Source: Paenibacillus sp. DMB5
GTDB lineage: Bacteria; Bacillota; Bacilli; Paenibacillales; Paenibacillaceae
DNA length: 64,000 nucleotides
Assembly (NCBI RefSeq): GCF_001517085.1
Contig: NZ_LRAC01000147.1
Coordinates: forward strand, 124,001-188,000
Direction of reading: 5' to 3'
Shown here: positions 37,140 through 46,022 of the stretch, one piece after another
Numbering within the stretch: position 1 is the first letter of the stretch
Layout of the letters: each line of letters opens with the position of its first letter
The notes under the pieces: model-generated
Seen by the model: the letters and a program-made list of their open reading frames with translations, nothing else
Databases searched by the model: none
What the model was told of the DNA's origin: nothing
Program-made: the position numbers and the translations under genes

Positions 37140-40049
37140 CTACCCCCCAAACGAATACGGCAAATTGAACTCTTTGCGCTTAATTGCTATTTCATCATTG
37201 ATATACAGAATATAATCCGACAGGGCTTCCCGGGGATTCTCATTGCCGTTGACAACCTTGCGGAAAGCGTTATCAAGATGCCGGCCTGTGAAGTAACCGC
37301 CCGGAATCTGGGGAATGCCTTCGACCCACTGCCACTGGCTCTCCAGATTGTTATAATCCTTGACCGGCCACGGAAGCTGCTCCAGGGCCTCTATATTGGC
37401 CGTCGGATATCTGGCCGATTCACCGAGCAGGCCCTCCATCTGGCGGCCGTACATAATCTGGGTGTTGCTGTCTGTCCACCATTTCATGAATTCCCAGGCG
37501 GAATCCTTGTCATCCGCGTTCTCCAACATCAGCACCCCGGTCGTATGGCTGGCCACTTTATGATTGACCGAGTGGTCCGGAAGCTCCGTCCCCGGAACCA
37601 GAGTGAAATCCCACAGGCCCTTGATTTCCGGTGCCATAACCTTCAGATTGTTGTAGATGGTGTAGTCTGCGATCCCGATCGGCATTTCGCCGGTCCGGAA
37701 CCGGTTCGGAAAGTCCGCCTGAAGCGGGAATTTGTAATTCGTATAGAATTGCGTCCACTTCTTGAACGCTTCCATGGAAATATCAGAATCCAGACCGCTT
37801 TTCTGTCCTTCTTCACGGTAGAACGACCCGTCATGCTGATACAGCAGCATGGAGAAGGTTGCATTCGGCACAATCGTCGCATTGTTCGTCGGATTCTCGA
37901 TGGGAAGATAGAATTCCATATTGTGCTTCTGCAGAACCGAGATCATATTGTAGACATCCTGCCAGGTCTCCGGAGGCGTCAGGCCAAGCTCCTGCAGAAT
38001 ATCCTTCCGGTAGAACAGCATCGGGAACGTCTGCTGCTCCGGCAGCGCATATATACCGCCATTGTATTTATAAGGTTCCAGAGCACTGTCTCTGAATCTG
38101 GAAGAAATCTCCCTGAAATCGGAGAATTGGGTCAGATCGGCGGCAGAGTCACGCATCGCGTAATTGACCGGAATATCCTCGCCAATCTGCATCGCGACAT
38201 CCGGTCCTTCACCGGACAGGGTCGCAGGCAGCAGAATATTCGCGGGCACGAGCCGGAGATGAACGGATATATCCGTTTCAGGCGTAAAGGTTTCGTCAAT
38301 CATACTTTTGAGTACCTGGGCCTGATCCCGTCCGGTCGTAATCCAGACGGTTACGGATTTCTGATTCTCCGTGGTGTTGCCGATGCTGTCATAGTCTTCC
38401 GTATAGGAGGAGAACAAGGCACCGACCTCATGCTTCATTTTGGCCAGGGCCGATGATTGCGCCTTGGGCAGCGTATGCCCCGGTGAAGACACTACCAGGT
38501 AATCCAGCGTAAGCGGCTGCTCGCGGACCGTAAGAATCCAGGTTCCGAGTCCGCCCACATTCGTCTTGAAGGTGGTCAGGCGCCGGGGAACGGTCTCCGG
38601 GTCCTTGATCATCTCATCCAGCTGATGGACCAGCGTATACAGCACAGCTACCTTGTCGCTCCGTTCTCCGGTAGATTTCTCCAAATATTCAGCAACACTG
38701 CGAATGGTCCCGGCCTGGGTTTTGAACACCTCAACCATATCCGGTATCCGTTTTACCAGCTGGTAATCGCGATACGCATCCGGTGTATTCGACGTGATGA
38801 TCATGATTTTTCGGTACATTTCATTCAATTGGAGCACGCTGGACTCAACCGTCTGCAGAAGCGGAGCAAGATCGCCCAGCGTCACCGTCATGCGGAGCTT
38901 GTGCCTGCCCTCGGTCAGATGAAACAGATAGGGCTCCTCTCCGCCCAGCACTTCCATCTTCCAGTCCATATTAAAGGCGAACTGGATCCGCTTCATTTCT
39001 TCAAAAGGAATCACCCCGTCAATCGTCAGGCTCCTTGTGGCGAACACGCCCCGCAGCTGATCCTGCTTGACTTTGAGCGCGATCTGGTATAATCCGTCTT
39101 CCGGTACATCGATCTCCCATTCAATCCACTGCCCCGGAAGCTTCCAGTTCAGTCCGCCAATCGTGTTAATGCGGATTTTGGAAACATCGTAAGGCTCGAC
39201 CGACGGACTGGACCTGTCAGAAAGCGGGTACAAGGTCGGGGAAGATTTCAGCGCAGCGTCTTCTGCCTGAACGACGACATACTGGCCTTCCGCCGGTTTG
39301 AGTCCGAGGGACTCATAGGTGCTTGCCAGCTCAGCGTAAGGCTTAATATCCTCATCCTGATACAGCTCAATATAATCAATTGCCATCGGCTCTCTGACCG
39401 CGGCAAGTGTGATCTCTTGTTCACCTTGCCCGAAATAAAACTGATAGGGCTCCTCATAATAACCGTCGCTATCAGTGAAGGGAGACAGCTGCCACTGCGG
39501 CTTCTCGATCTGAGAAGGTCGCAGATCATTCCCGCGGTCATCCCGTCTGACTTCAGCCTCACGGCTTCCCCATAAGCGGTAAAGAATCAGATTCTCGGAT
39601 TCCGCAAAGGGAATCTTCCCATTAATGGCCAGCGATCTTTCAATCGACGAGCTCTTGCCTTCGACCGGGAAGTAGTGAATCCGTGCATTGTACAGACCCG
39701 CTTCCGCAATCTCAGCCTTCCAAGTGATGCTGCCCCTGTCCGGTGTAATTACCGCCTGTCCTTCAAGTCCCTCATAGCCGCTGACAACCTCAAAGTCTTC
39801 ACCGTCTATACGGGTATAATGTTCGCCTTCAATAAGTATAATTTTGTCCGGCCGCCCGCTCGCTGAATGGGCCTGCCTGTATTCCCCATAGCCGTCCCCG
39901 GCGGTATTATCCGTAACCGGGACAAAGTCGTTCATTGCGTAGATCCGCTTCTGCGGGGCATCACCCGCACTGACGGCTACCGCAATAAGAACGCAGGCAA
40001 TGATTACAACAACAATGCCTATGCCATATTTCCTCTTTCTGATGTTCAA
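37140..40049 (-). CDS. Solute-binding protein fused to two carbohydrate-binding-like domains
   Basis: Unusually long binding protein, 969 residues against about 430-560 for relatives. An N-terminal hydrophobic anchor (about 8-28) is followed by two similar beta-sandwich domains: about 70-232 (ILIEGEHYTRIDGEDFEVV, GLYNARIHYFP, SLAINGKIPFAE) and 256-392 (VVVQAEDAALKSSPTLYPL, GLYQIALKVKQDQ, SLTIDGVIPFEE). They resemble CBM6/CBM35-type modules. A helical linker (about 400-550) joins them to a family-1-like binding fold (about 565-950). It starts at TTG 40049 after GGAGGGGAG. The next permease gene overlaps its end. The fusion suggests that the importer holds polymeric glycan at the membrane while collecting fragments (inference). 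Confidence 0.85.
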   Translation of the reverse strand: MNIRKRKYGIGIVVVIIACVLIAVAVSAGDAPQKRIYAMNDFVPVTDNTAGDGYGEYRQAHSASGRPDKIILIEGEHYTRIDGEDFEVVSGYEGLEGQAVITPDRGSITWKAEIAEAGLYNARIHYFPVEGKSSSIERSLAINGKIPFAESENLILYRLWGSREAEVRRDDRGNDLRPSQIEKPQWQLSPFTDSDGYYEEPYQFYFGQGEQEITLAAVREPMAIDYIELYQDEDIKPYAELASTYESLGLKPAEGQYVVVQAEDAALKSSPTLYPLSDRSSPSVEPYDVSKIRINTIGGLNWKLPGQWIEWEIDVPEDGLYQIALKVKQDQLRGVFATRSLTIDGVIPFEEMKRIQFAFNMDWKMEVLGGEEPYLFHLTEGRHKLRMTVTLGDLAPLLQTVESSVLQLNEMYRKIMIITSNTPDAYRDYQLVKRIPDMVEVFKTQAGTIRSVAEYLEKSTGERSDKVAVLYTLVHQLDEMIKDPETVPRRLTTFKTNVGGLGTWILTVREQPLTLDYLVVSSPGHTLPKAQSSALAKMKHEVGALFSSYTEDYDSIGNTTENQKSVTVWITTGRDQAQVLKSMIDETFTPETDISVHLRLVPANILLPATLSGEGPDVAMQIGEDIPVNYAMRDSAADLTQFSDFREISSRFRDSALEPYKYNGGIYALPEQQTFPMLFYRKDILQELGLTPPETWQDVYNMISVLQKHNMEFYLPIENPTNNATIVPNATFSMLLYQHDGSFYREEGQKSGLDSDISMEAFKKWTQFYTNYKFPLQADFPNRFRTGEMPIGIADYTIYNNLKVMAPEIKGLWDFTLVPGTELPDHSVNHKVASHTTGVLMLENADDKDSAWEFMKWWTDSNTQIMYGRQMEGLLGESARYPTANIEALEQLPWPVKDYNNLESQWQWVEGIPQIPGGYFTGRHLDNAFRKVVNGNENPREALSDYILYINDEIAIKRKEFNLPYSFGG

Positions 40050-40091
40050 CGCTTCTCCCCTCCAGCACCAGAGATTGCAGTTTAATAATGA

Positions 40092-40126
40092 GTCCCCATT
40101 ATAGAATGCTTCATCTACATGGGGAC
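40092..40126 (-). terminator. Hairpin between the two binding-protein genes (attenuator or RNA-processing stem)
   Basis: An 8-bp stem (GTCCCCAT / ATGGGGAC) in the 91-base gap. It is followed on the minus strand by TCATTATTAAAC, not a clean T run. Stems after a first-position binding-protein gene commonly raise its expression over downstream permease genes, by partial termination or mRNA protection. That role is inferred. Confidence 0.45.
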
Positions 40127-40140
40127 ATCATGATCAACGG

Positions 40141-41541
40141 TTATTTTTTATAAACTTCGTCAATGGCAGCCTGCACCTTCGCCTTATATTTCTCGACGAC
40201 AGTCGATACCGAATTGCCTGAGGTCAGTTCACCGATAATGTCGTAGTACGGCAGATTCGGGAACGTATTATGGTCAAGAACCACCATGTTCGGAGCGACC
40301 ATTTTGGCGTTTTCAATATCTTCCTCGGTGGTGAAGACGGACTCATACGAACCTTGGTCAGGATAATCGTAGATGGAGTCGATATCATTAATCTTCTCCC
40401 AGATGTACATCAGCTGTTCCGGATTCTCCACGGCCTTCGGAATCGTCAGTGCCTGATAGAGCGCTTCGGCAGAGTGATAGGTGGTAGCGCTCGGACCTTT
40501 CGGGAACGGAACGAAACTGAGCTCATAATCCTGCATATCGGTCTTGAAGCCGTTCAATTCATACAGCGCGCCGGCATACATCAATGTGTTGCCTTGGCGG
40601 AAGAATTGGGCCGGTTCGGTCCAGTCTCCTCCTTCAGTCGGACGGGACACCTTCTCTGTGGCGAGACGGGATACCAGGCCAAAGGATTCAAGCGTTTTCG
40701 GATCATCCAGAGTCTGTTTGTCGCCGCTTGTCAGTGTGGCTTCGTTGGAATAGAGCGCCTGATCCATCAGCCCGTTGTTAGCCAATCCCCAAGTGTCCAG
40801 CTTGCCGTCATTGTTTGTATCCTTGTTGGCTTCCTTGGCTACCTGAATGAATGTATCCCAGTTCCAGTTATCCTCATCGACATATTCCTGGAGCGGTTTC
40901 ATTCCCAGCTTGTTCATCAGCGTTTTGTTGTAGAAAATGCCCTGAACCAGATTGGCCTGGTTCTCGGTGAATGCATAACCCCTGCCGTTATACTGCATGT
41001 ATTCATTAGTCGTCTTCTGATTGAAGACCCGTGCATTCTTCGTATATTCATCGATCGGCCATAGCAAATCCTGTTTGACGAGCGCAGGAATCATGTAGGA
41101 TTTACCGAGACGGACGATATCGCCGATTGGTTCACCTGCCAGAAGGGAGGCGGTTACCTTGGCCTGATACTCACCGAAATCAATATTCACATATTCAACC
41201 TTGAAGTTGTGCTTTTTCATCAGTTCATCCAGATTCTTTTTTCGCTGGATATTATCCGGATTATCCTCCGGAATCGTCATATCCCACCAGGCTACAATCT
41301 TGATGGTCCTGCCGCCCATGTCGAAATCCATTTCAGGCGTAGCCTCCACATCCTCCTCAACAGCAGTGTTACTCTCTCCATTGTTCCCGTTGCCGCTGTT
41401 TTCCGCTGCTTCAGTCGGTGCCGGAGTTGCTGTGTTGCCCTGCGCATTGCTGCCGCTTCCCGAATTACCTCCGCTGCAAGCCGCAAGCGTGAATACCATT
41501 GTCAAACTGAGTAGCGTGGTACAGAGTCTTTTGTATAACAT
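40141..41541 (-). CDS. ABC sugar importer lipoprotein (solute-binding protein) of the xylan directon
   Basis: 466 residues with lipobox LAACSGG near residue 22, an Asn/Gly/Thr-rich linker to about residue 60, then a family-1-like binding domain (RTIKIVAWWDMTIP, DTWGLANNG, AYVPFPKG-like FVPFPKGPSATTYHS). It starts at ATG 41541 with GGGGAGG seven bases upstream and heads the directon. It is of standard length, unlike the next gene. Two binding proteins and two permease pairs in one directon suggest either two importers or exchange of binding proteins. Confidence 0.92.
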   Translation of the reverse strand: MLYKRLCTTLLSLTMVFTLAACSGGNSGSGSNAQGNTATPAPTEAAENSGNGNNGESNTAVEEDVEATPEMDFDMGGRTIKIVAWWDMTIPEDNPDNIQRKKNLDELMKKHNFKVEYVNIDFGEYQAKVTASLLAGEPIGDIVRLGKSYMIPALVKQDLLWPIDEYTKNARVFNQKTTNEYMQYNGRGYAFTENQANLVQGIFYNKTLMNKLGMKPLQEYVDEDNWNWDTFIQVAKEANKDTNNDGKLDTWGLANNGLMDQALYSNEATLTSGDKQTLDDPKTLESFGLVSRLATEKVSRPTEGGDWTEPAQFFRQGNTLMYAGALYELNGFKTDMQDYELSFVPFPKGPSATTYHSAEALYQALTIPKAVENPEQLMYIWEKINDIDSIYDYPDQGSYESVFTTEEDIENAKMVAPNMVVLDHNTFPNLPYYDIIGELTSGNSVSTVVEKYKAKVQAAIDEVYKK

Positions 41542-41579
41542 TTTGGGACCTCCCCTTCAGTGATTGGGTAACAATCAAA

Positions 41580-41608
41580 AGTGTAGCGCTTACATTTTTG
41601 ATCGACAA
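41580..41608 (-). promoter_or_regulatory. Putative promoter of the xylan directon with overlapping imperfect cre-like palindrome
   Basis: On the minus strand, TTGTCG (41603-41608) and TACACT (41580-41585) are spaced by 17 bases, each matching 4 of 6 consensus positions. They sit about 35 bases before the ATG. The palindrome TGTAAGCGCTACA (41582-41594) lies over the spacer and -10. It is one T short of a perfect CcpA site, TGTAAGCGCTTACA. CcpA repression is plausible if the missing base is a sequence error. Confidence 0.4.
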
Positions 41609-41817
41609 CCTGCCTATTTTCAGGGTTGAACCCGTTCATTTATAGATCATTACGGCCTAAAAATGCACTTTGTTGAACAGGTAAACAAATGCACGGTTAA
41701 TAAAAAGTTGCACATTGTCACTCCCCTCCGGGTTGAACCATAATAAAAAGCGTAGTCAGGATTTATGAACATCAGTCGCTGCGGATGACTATTTTTGATG
41801 AAAGCGGGGAAAGCATC

Positions 41818-42558
41818 TTGTATAAGATACTGCTTGTGGATCCTAATTCAGATTCATCGGAAACCATGCTGCATATGTTGGACTGGAACCAGGCGGGTTT
41901 TTGCATTCACACTACTGCGGATAATATTACTGACGCACTGTACCATGTGGACAATCCTGCCCATATTCTTGTATTAATAAATATAAAGCGCTTACAATCC
42001 TTCGGTCTGCAGTTGTGCGGACTCATTCGCCAAAAAAGCCGCATTCCGATCATATTAATTGGCGGAGGACAGGATTTCAATCTGGCCCGCCAAGCTCTGC
42101 ACTATCAGGTAAACGATTACTTAACCGATCCTGTACAGTCATCCGAGCTGCTGGATTGTCTGGGTATACTCAGGCGTAATCTTGATGCATCGCTTGAAGA
42201 CGCCGTTAAGGCCCCGCAGCCTCATTGCCAGAACTCTATCATAGATATGGTTAAAAAATATGTTCAGGAGGAGCTTCACCAGAATATTTCGCTGAAAAAG
42301 ATCTCCGAAGCCCTTCACTTCAACTGTGCCTATCTGGGACAAAAGTTCAAAAGTGAAGAGCAGATTTCCTTCAACGAATACCTGCTCCAGCAGCGTATGG
42401 AGAAGGCCAAGCATTTGCTGGAAAGCACTGAAATGCGGATCTACGAGATCTCCAGGGAAGTCGGCTACTCGGAAACGGACTGGTTCTATAAGAAATTCAA
42501 GGAGTACACCGGAACAAGTGCCAACGAATACCGCAAGCAGACATTGATTACTGCATAA
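41818..42558 (+). CDS. AraC-type response regulator with degenerate receiver domain
   Basis: About 246 residues. An N-terminal receiver-like fold (YKILLVDPNSD) is joined to a C-terminal AraC pair of helix-turn-helix motifs (LKKISEALHFNCAYLGQKF, IYEISREVGYSETDWFYKKF). The receiver lacks the phospho-acceptor: where relatives read DIRMP, this has NIKRL, and the second acidic residue and the conserved Lys (here TDPVQ) are also changed. It should therefore act without phosphorylation. TTG 41818 after GGGGAAAG is preferred over ATG 41785, which has no ribosome binding site. Transcribed divergently from the xylan directon, it is a likely local regulator of it. Confidence 0.8.
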   Translation: MYKILLVDPNSDSSETMLHMLDWNQAGFCIHTTADNITDALYHVDNPAHILVLINIKRLQSFGLQLCGLIRQKSRIPIILIGGGQDFNLARQALHYQVNDYLTDPVQSSELLDCLGILRRNLDASLEDAVKAPQPHCQNSIIDMVKKYVQEELHQNISLKKISEALHFNCAYLGQKFKSEEQISFNEYLLQQRMEKAKHLLESTEMRIYEISREVGYSETDWFYKKFKEYTGTSANEYRKQTLITA

Positions 42559-42578
42559 ATAAATAGACACACAAGAAA

Positions 42579-42618
42579 CAGCGGCGATTCATGACCTTTA
42601 AGTCACGTATCGCCGCTG
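42579..42618 (-). terminator. Terminator between convergent regulator genes
   Basis: A 10-bp stem (CAGCGGCGAT / ATCGCCGCTG) with an inner GAC/GTC pairing. On the minus strand it is followed by TTTCTTGTGTG, so it mainly ends the sensor operon reading leftward. The plus-strand regulator ends 21 bases away and may use the same stem. Confidence 0.75.
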
Positions 42619-42631
42619 CCGGATTCAACGA

Positions 42632-44259
42632 CTAATAATTGGTGAACGTATCCCGGTACTCCTGAGGTGTCATTCCCGTTACTTTCTTGAAAAAACGAGT
42701 GAAGGAGTGGGCCGCTTCATAACCGACCGCCGCCGCTACTTCCCTGATTTTGATCCCCTCCGCTTTCAGCATCTCCATCGCACGGCGGACCCGGCACTCG
42801 TCTATATAATCAGACAGATTAATACCTTGTTCCTGCTTGAAAAACCGGGAAAGATAGGTTGGATTAAAGTGATTCAATTCAGCCAGACGGACAAGAGACA
42901 GGTCCTCGCCCAGATTATTGTCGATATAATGGCAGATCCGCTCTATGGCATTTGTAGCCTGATTATGCTCATCAGACTGTCTGGCGGCGAGGATGGCATC
43001 TGAAGCACTTGACAAGTATTGAAAGGATTCTGCGATTGAAGCATGCTCATCTAACCTCATTAATCTGCTCCAGTCCCCTATTTGTTCTTTCTGCAAGCCC
43101 CAGCGGTTGATACAAGACAGAAACATAAGTGCCAGTGTATAGTAAGCTTCTGTTACCTGGTGGATCCCCCAATGATCTTGCAGAATATAACAAACGGTAT
43201 CATTCAGAGCTTCGTGTAACTTCTCCTTTCGGCCTGCTTCAAGATGGGCCGCGATAATTTCCGTACGTGAGCTGATCCGCAGTTCTTCCCTCGTCTCCCC
43301 TGTTCCGGCTTGCCCGCTCCAGATGACAGAAAGCCCGCTCACGGTTCTGAGCTGCTGCAATTGACGAAGCCGGTCGTATTGGGCGGATACAGCATCCCAG
43401 GTGCAGGGGGCACAGACGGTAAAGGCAACCGGCAGCTGAAGCTCCTCCAGGCAGGCTTCCTGGATAAGCTCCAGTGTCCCCTCCAGGTAACGCTTCAGCT
43501 GGTGTTCTGAATCCCTCAATTCAACCGTAGCCGGCTGAAGGAACCACAGCAGCCCCCCGAACTTATCCTCCATTCCGGCATGCTTTGTTTTTCCTGCCAG
43601 ATAAGAATCCCAAATCAGACGGCCGTTGAGAGCTTCCGGTTCGATTCTGTATAGCTCGCTTCCTCCGGATGCTCTGGACGGCCCAGAATCAGGGTCACAG
43701 GCGCATGCGGATCAAGTCCGATATTCAGTAGACCGAAGTCCCCCTCCAGCATCCCGGCATCTTTTCCGAACATCCGGCTGTCCTGAAGAAGATGCCTCAG
43801 ATATTTCTCCTGAGCCATCAGCTCCAAGGCTAGCAGTTGTTCGGTGGACTGGACGATAAGCTCCTCAACCCTCCTGCCCTGTTCAATCTCCTGCAGCGTC
43901 TCCTCAACGGATGATACCACTTTGTCATAGCCTTCGGTTTTGAGGACATAACGCATTCCGGACATCTGAATGGCTTGATAGGCATAGTCAAATTCACTGT
44001 ATCCGGTCAAAAATATAACTTTACACCTCGGCCAGAGTGTTCTGATTTTCTCCGATAGCTCCAGGCCGCTCATGCCGGGCATACGAATATCAGTCAAGAC
44101 AATATCAATCCGTGTCCGGTCCATCCAGACCAAGGCTTCTTTGGACGAATACGCCTTGCAGACATCCAGCTTTTCCGGCATAAATTGAGTCAGTACTTCA
44201 TGCAGGGTATCTGTAATAATCTCTTCGTCATCCACCACGAGCAGTCTATACATCGTCAC
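42632..44259 (-). CDS. YesN-type response regulator with AraC output domain, interrupted by one frameshift
   Basis: About 542 residues once repaired. The receiver has phospho-acceptor Asp57 in LTDIRMPGMSG and the acidic pair in LVVDDEE. A central region follows, then an AraC helix-turn-helix pair ending in FKKVTGMTPQEYRD. The first frame ends at 43615 (ESNRKLSTAV), while the next frame supplies YRIEPEALNGRLIWDSYL and the whole C-terminus. One base is missing somewhere between about 43625 and 43690. The start overlaps the end of the kinase gene by 14 bases. If the frameshift is real, the regulator has lost its DNA-binding half. Confidence 0.85.
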
Positions 44260-45991
44260 CTTTCCCCCTTAAACCAATCCGTATCATCACTTTAAGTCCC
44301 CCCAGCCCGCTTCTTGAGATCTCGAGTCCGCCGCCATCCCCATGGATCAGGCTGATTCTGCGGTGAATATTCATCATCCCGGTCATCTCCTGGAATTTCA
44401 GCGGGTGCAGCAATTTTTCCTGAAGCATTTTTATTCCTGCATCGTCCAGCTCATTACCGTTATCTTCTATTACAATGCGGGCCTCACCGGAGGAGGATTC
44501 AAAGGATACCCGCAGCATACCCTCCTCAGGCAATTTCTCAAGACTGTGTTCATAGGCGTTCTCGATTAGCGGCTGGGTAATCAGCCTGGGAACACGGATG
44601 TCTCTCATCTCTTCCGGCAGCTCGTCAAACTGGACTTGTATCCGCCTGGAAAAGCGAAGCTTCTGGATTTCGGTATACATTCGGGAATGCCGGATTTCCT
44701 CCGACAGCTTTACATAGTCCTCCCCGTTGCGGGTAATAAACCGAAAATATTCACCAAGCATACCTGTAAATTGTTCAATGCGTTCCACATCCCCGGTTTT
44801 GGACAGTGAATTCAGGATAAAAAAGCTGTTATACAAAAAATGAGGATTGATCTGTGACTGCAGTTGTTTAAGCTCTGCCTTTTGCATCATCAGCTTTTGT
44901 TTGAAGTCCTGATCAATCAAGATTTGCAGCTTGGCGATCATCTGGTTGAAGCGCTGGTACAAATACCCGAATTCGTCAGAATGCTTGTGTTCGATCTGGA
45001 TATCAAGACTTCCGTCCTCCATACGGCGGAAGCTCTTGACCAGCTGGAGCAGGGGCCTGTGTACCATCCTGTATGTCATAACTGTATAAACTGAAACTGC
45101 GCACAGGGAGGCCAGCGCAAACAGCCATGCCCACATTTTGAATTTAGCAAGCGGCCGCCGTACTTCTTCCATAGGCAGAAAGTTCGCCACTGACAGATCA
45201 AGCTGTTCCGAGAACGCTTTGTCAATATGATATTGCCGGCCATCCGCCTTGAAGCGCGACCACCTTCCTTGGACTTCCCGCAGTGCAGTCATATTCTTCT
45301 TAAGGATGTTATCCGTCTCCTCATCATTTCCCAGCGCGAACGTTGAATCCTCCGCTAGCAGATAGGAGCGGCTCCCCGGATATAAGTTGACCTGTCCCAG
45401 TGAGCTTCGCAGCTTCCGGTTATCCAGCTCGACCTGCACAATAAATAGCGGTTCATCGCCTTTAACTCCACTTTGTTTAATAGCAATCATATGAAGCAGA
45501 CCGTTATAGCTGATCAGCTTTTTATCCGACTTATAAGGAATGGAACGAAAATAGGAATAGCTTTTTGTGTCAAAATTCTGCATCGTACTCTGGACAGACA
45601 ACGTTTTATCGATCTTACGTACATGAATCCGGATATCCTTGATATAATCACTGCTTGTTTTGATCGTGGCTAAGCGCTGAAACAATTCGTTTAAGCTGGA
45701 ACGTCTCTCCACGCTGCTCATCATATCCCAGGTAACCGCAAGACGATTCAGATGATTATCCTCAAGAATATCGAACTGCTGCATCTCGATCCAATCCAGC
45801 TCGCGGGTCAAATCACCCAGATAATCCGTCAGCTGCGCCATTGTCGCTGTAGATAAATCACGGCTGGCATTATTGTAGCTCCAGTTATATAAATAGACGC
45901 CTAAAAGCAGCACCGGTAAAATAATGATCAGATACATCATGACCATTCTGGACAAAATTGTGGTCCGAAAGGAACGGATAGGTGCATTCAA
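44246..45991 (-). CDS. YesM-type sensor histidine kinase (xylan region)
   Basis: 581 residues, intact. Membrane helix MVMMYLIIILPVLLLGVYLY, an extracellular sensing region to about residue 290, a second helix (MWAWLFALASLCAVSVYTVM), HAMP (PLLQLVKSFRRMEDGSLDIQ), kinase domain with phospho-acceptor His in QINPHFLYNSF, N-box LIENAYEHS and G-box IEDNGNELDD. The upstream gene encodes a membrane-tethered binding protein and the downstream gene a regulator, so the three probably form one sensing unit for xylan fragments. The ligand is inferred. Confidence 0.92.
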   Translation of the reverse strand: MNAPIRSFRTTILSRMVMMYLIIILPVLLLGVYLYNWSYNNASRDLSTATMAQLTDYLGDLTRELDWIEMQQFDILEDNHLNRLAVTWDMMSSVERRSSLNELFQRLATIKTSSDYIKDIRIHVRKIDKTLSVQSTMQNFDTKSYSYFRSIPYKSDKKLISYNGLLHMIAIKQSGVKGDEPLFIVQVELDNRKLRSSLGQVNLYPGSRSYLLAEDSTFALGNDEETDNILKKNMTALREVQGRWSRFKADGRQYHIDKAFSEQLDLSVANFLPMEEVRRPLAKFKMWAWLFALASLCAVSVYTVMTYRMVHRPLLQLVKSFRRMEDGSLDIQIEHKHSDEFGYLYQRFNQMIAKLQILIDQDFKQKLMMQKAELKQLQSQINPHFLYNSFFILNSLSKTGDVERIEQFTGMLGEYFRFITRNGEDYVKLSEEIRHSRMYTEIQKLRFSRRIQVQFDELPEEMRDIRVPRLITQPLIENAYEHSLEKLPEEGMLRVSFESSSGEARIVIEDNGNELDDAGIKMLQEKLLHPLKFQEMTGMMNIHRRISLIHGDGGGLEISRSGLGGLKVMIRIGLRGKGDDV

Positions 45992-46022
45992 TGGTAAAAG
46001 CCTCCGATATTATATAAGTTAA

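Noticed and set aside
37278..38456. 392-codon plus-strand frame
   Set aside because: Antisense shadow of the CBM-fused binding protein, whose domains are clear.
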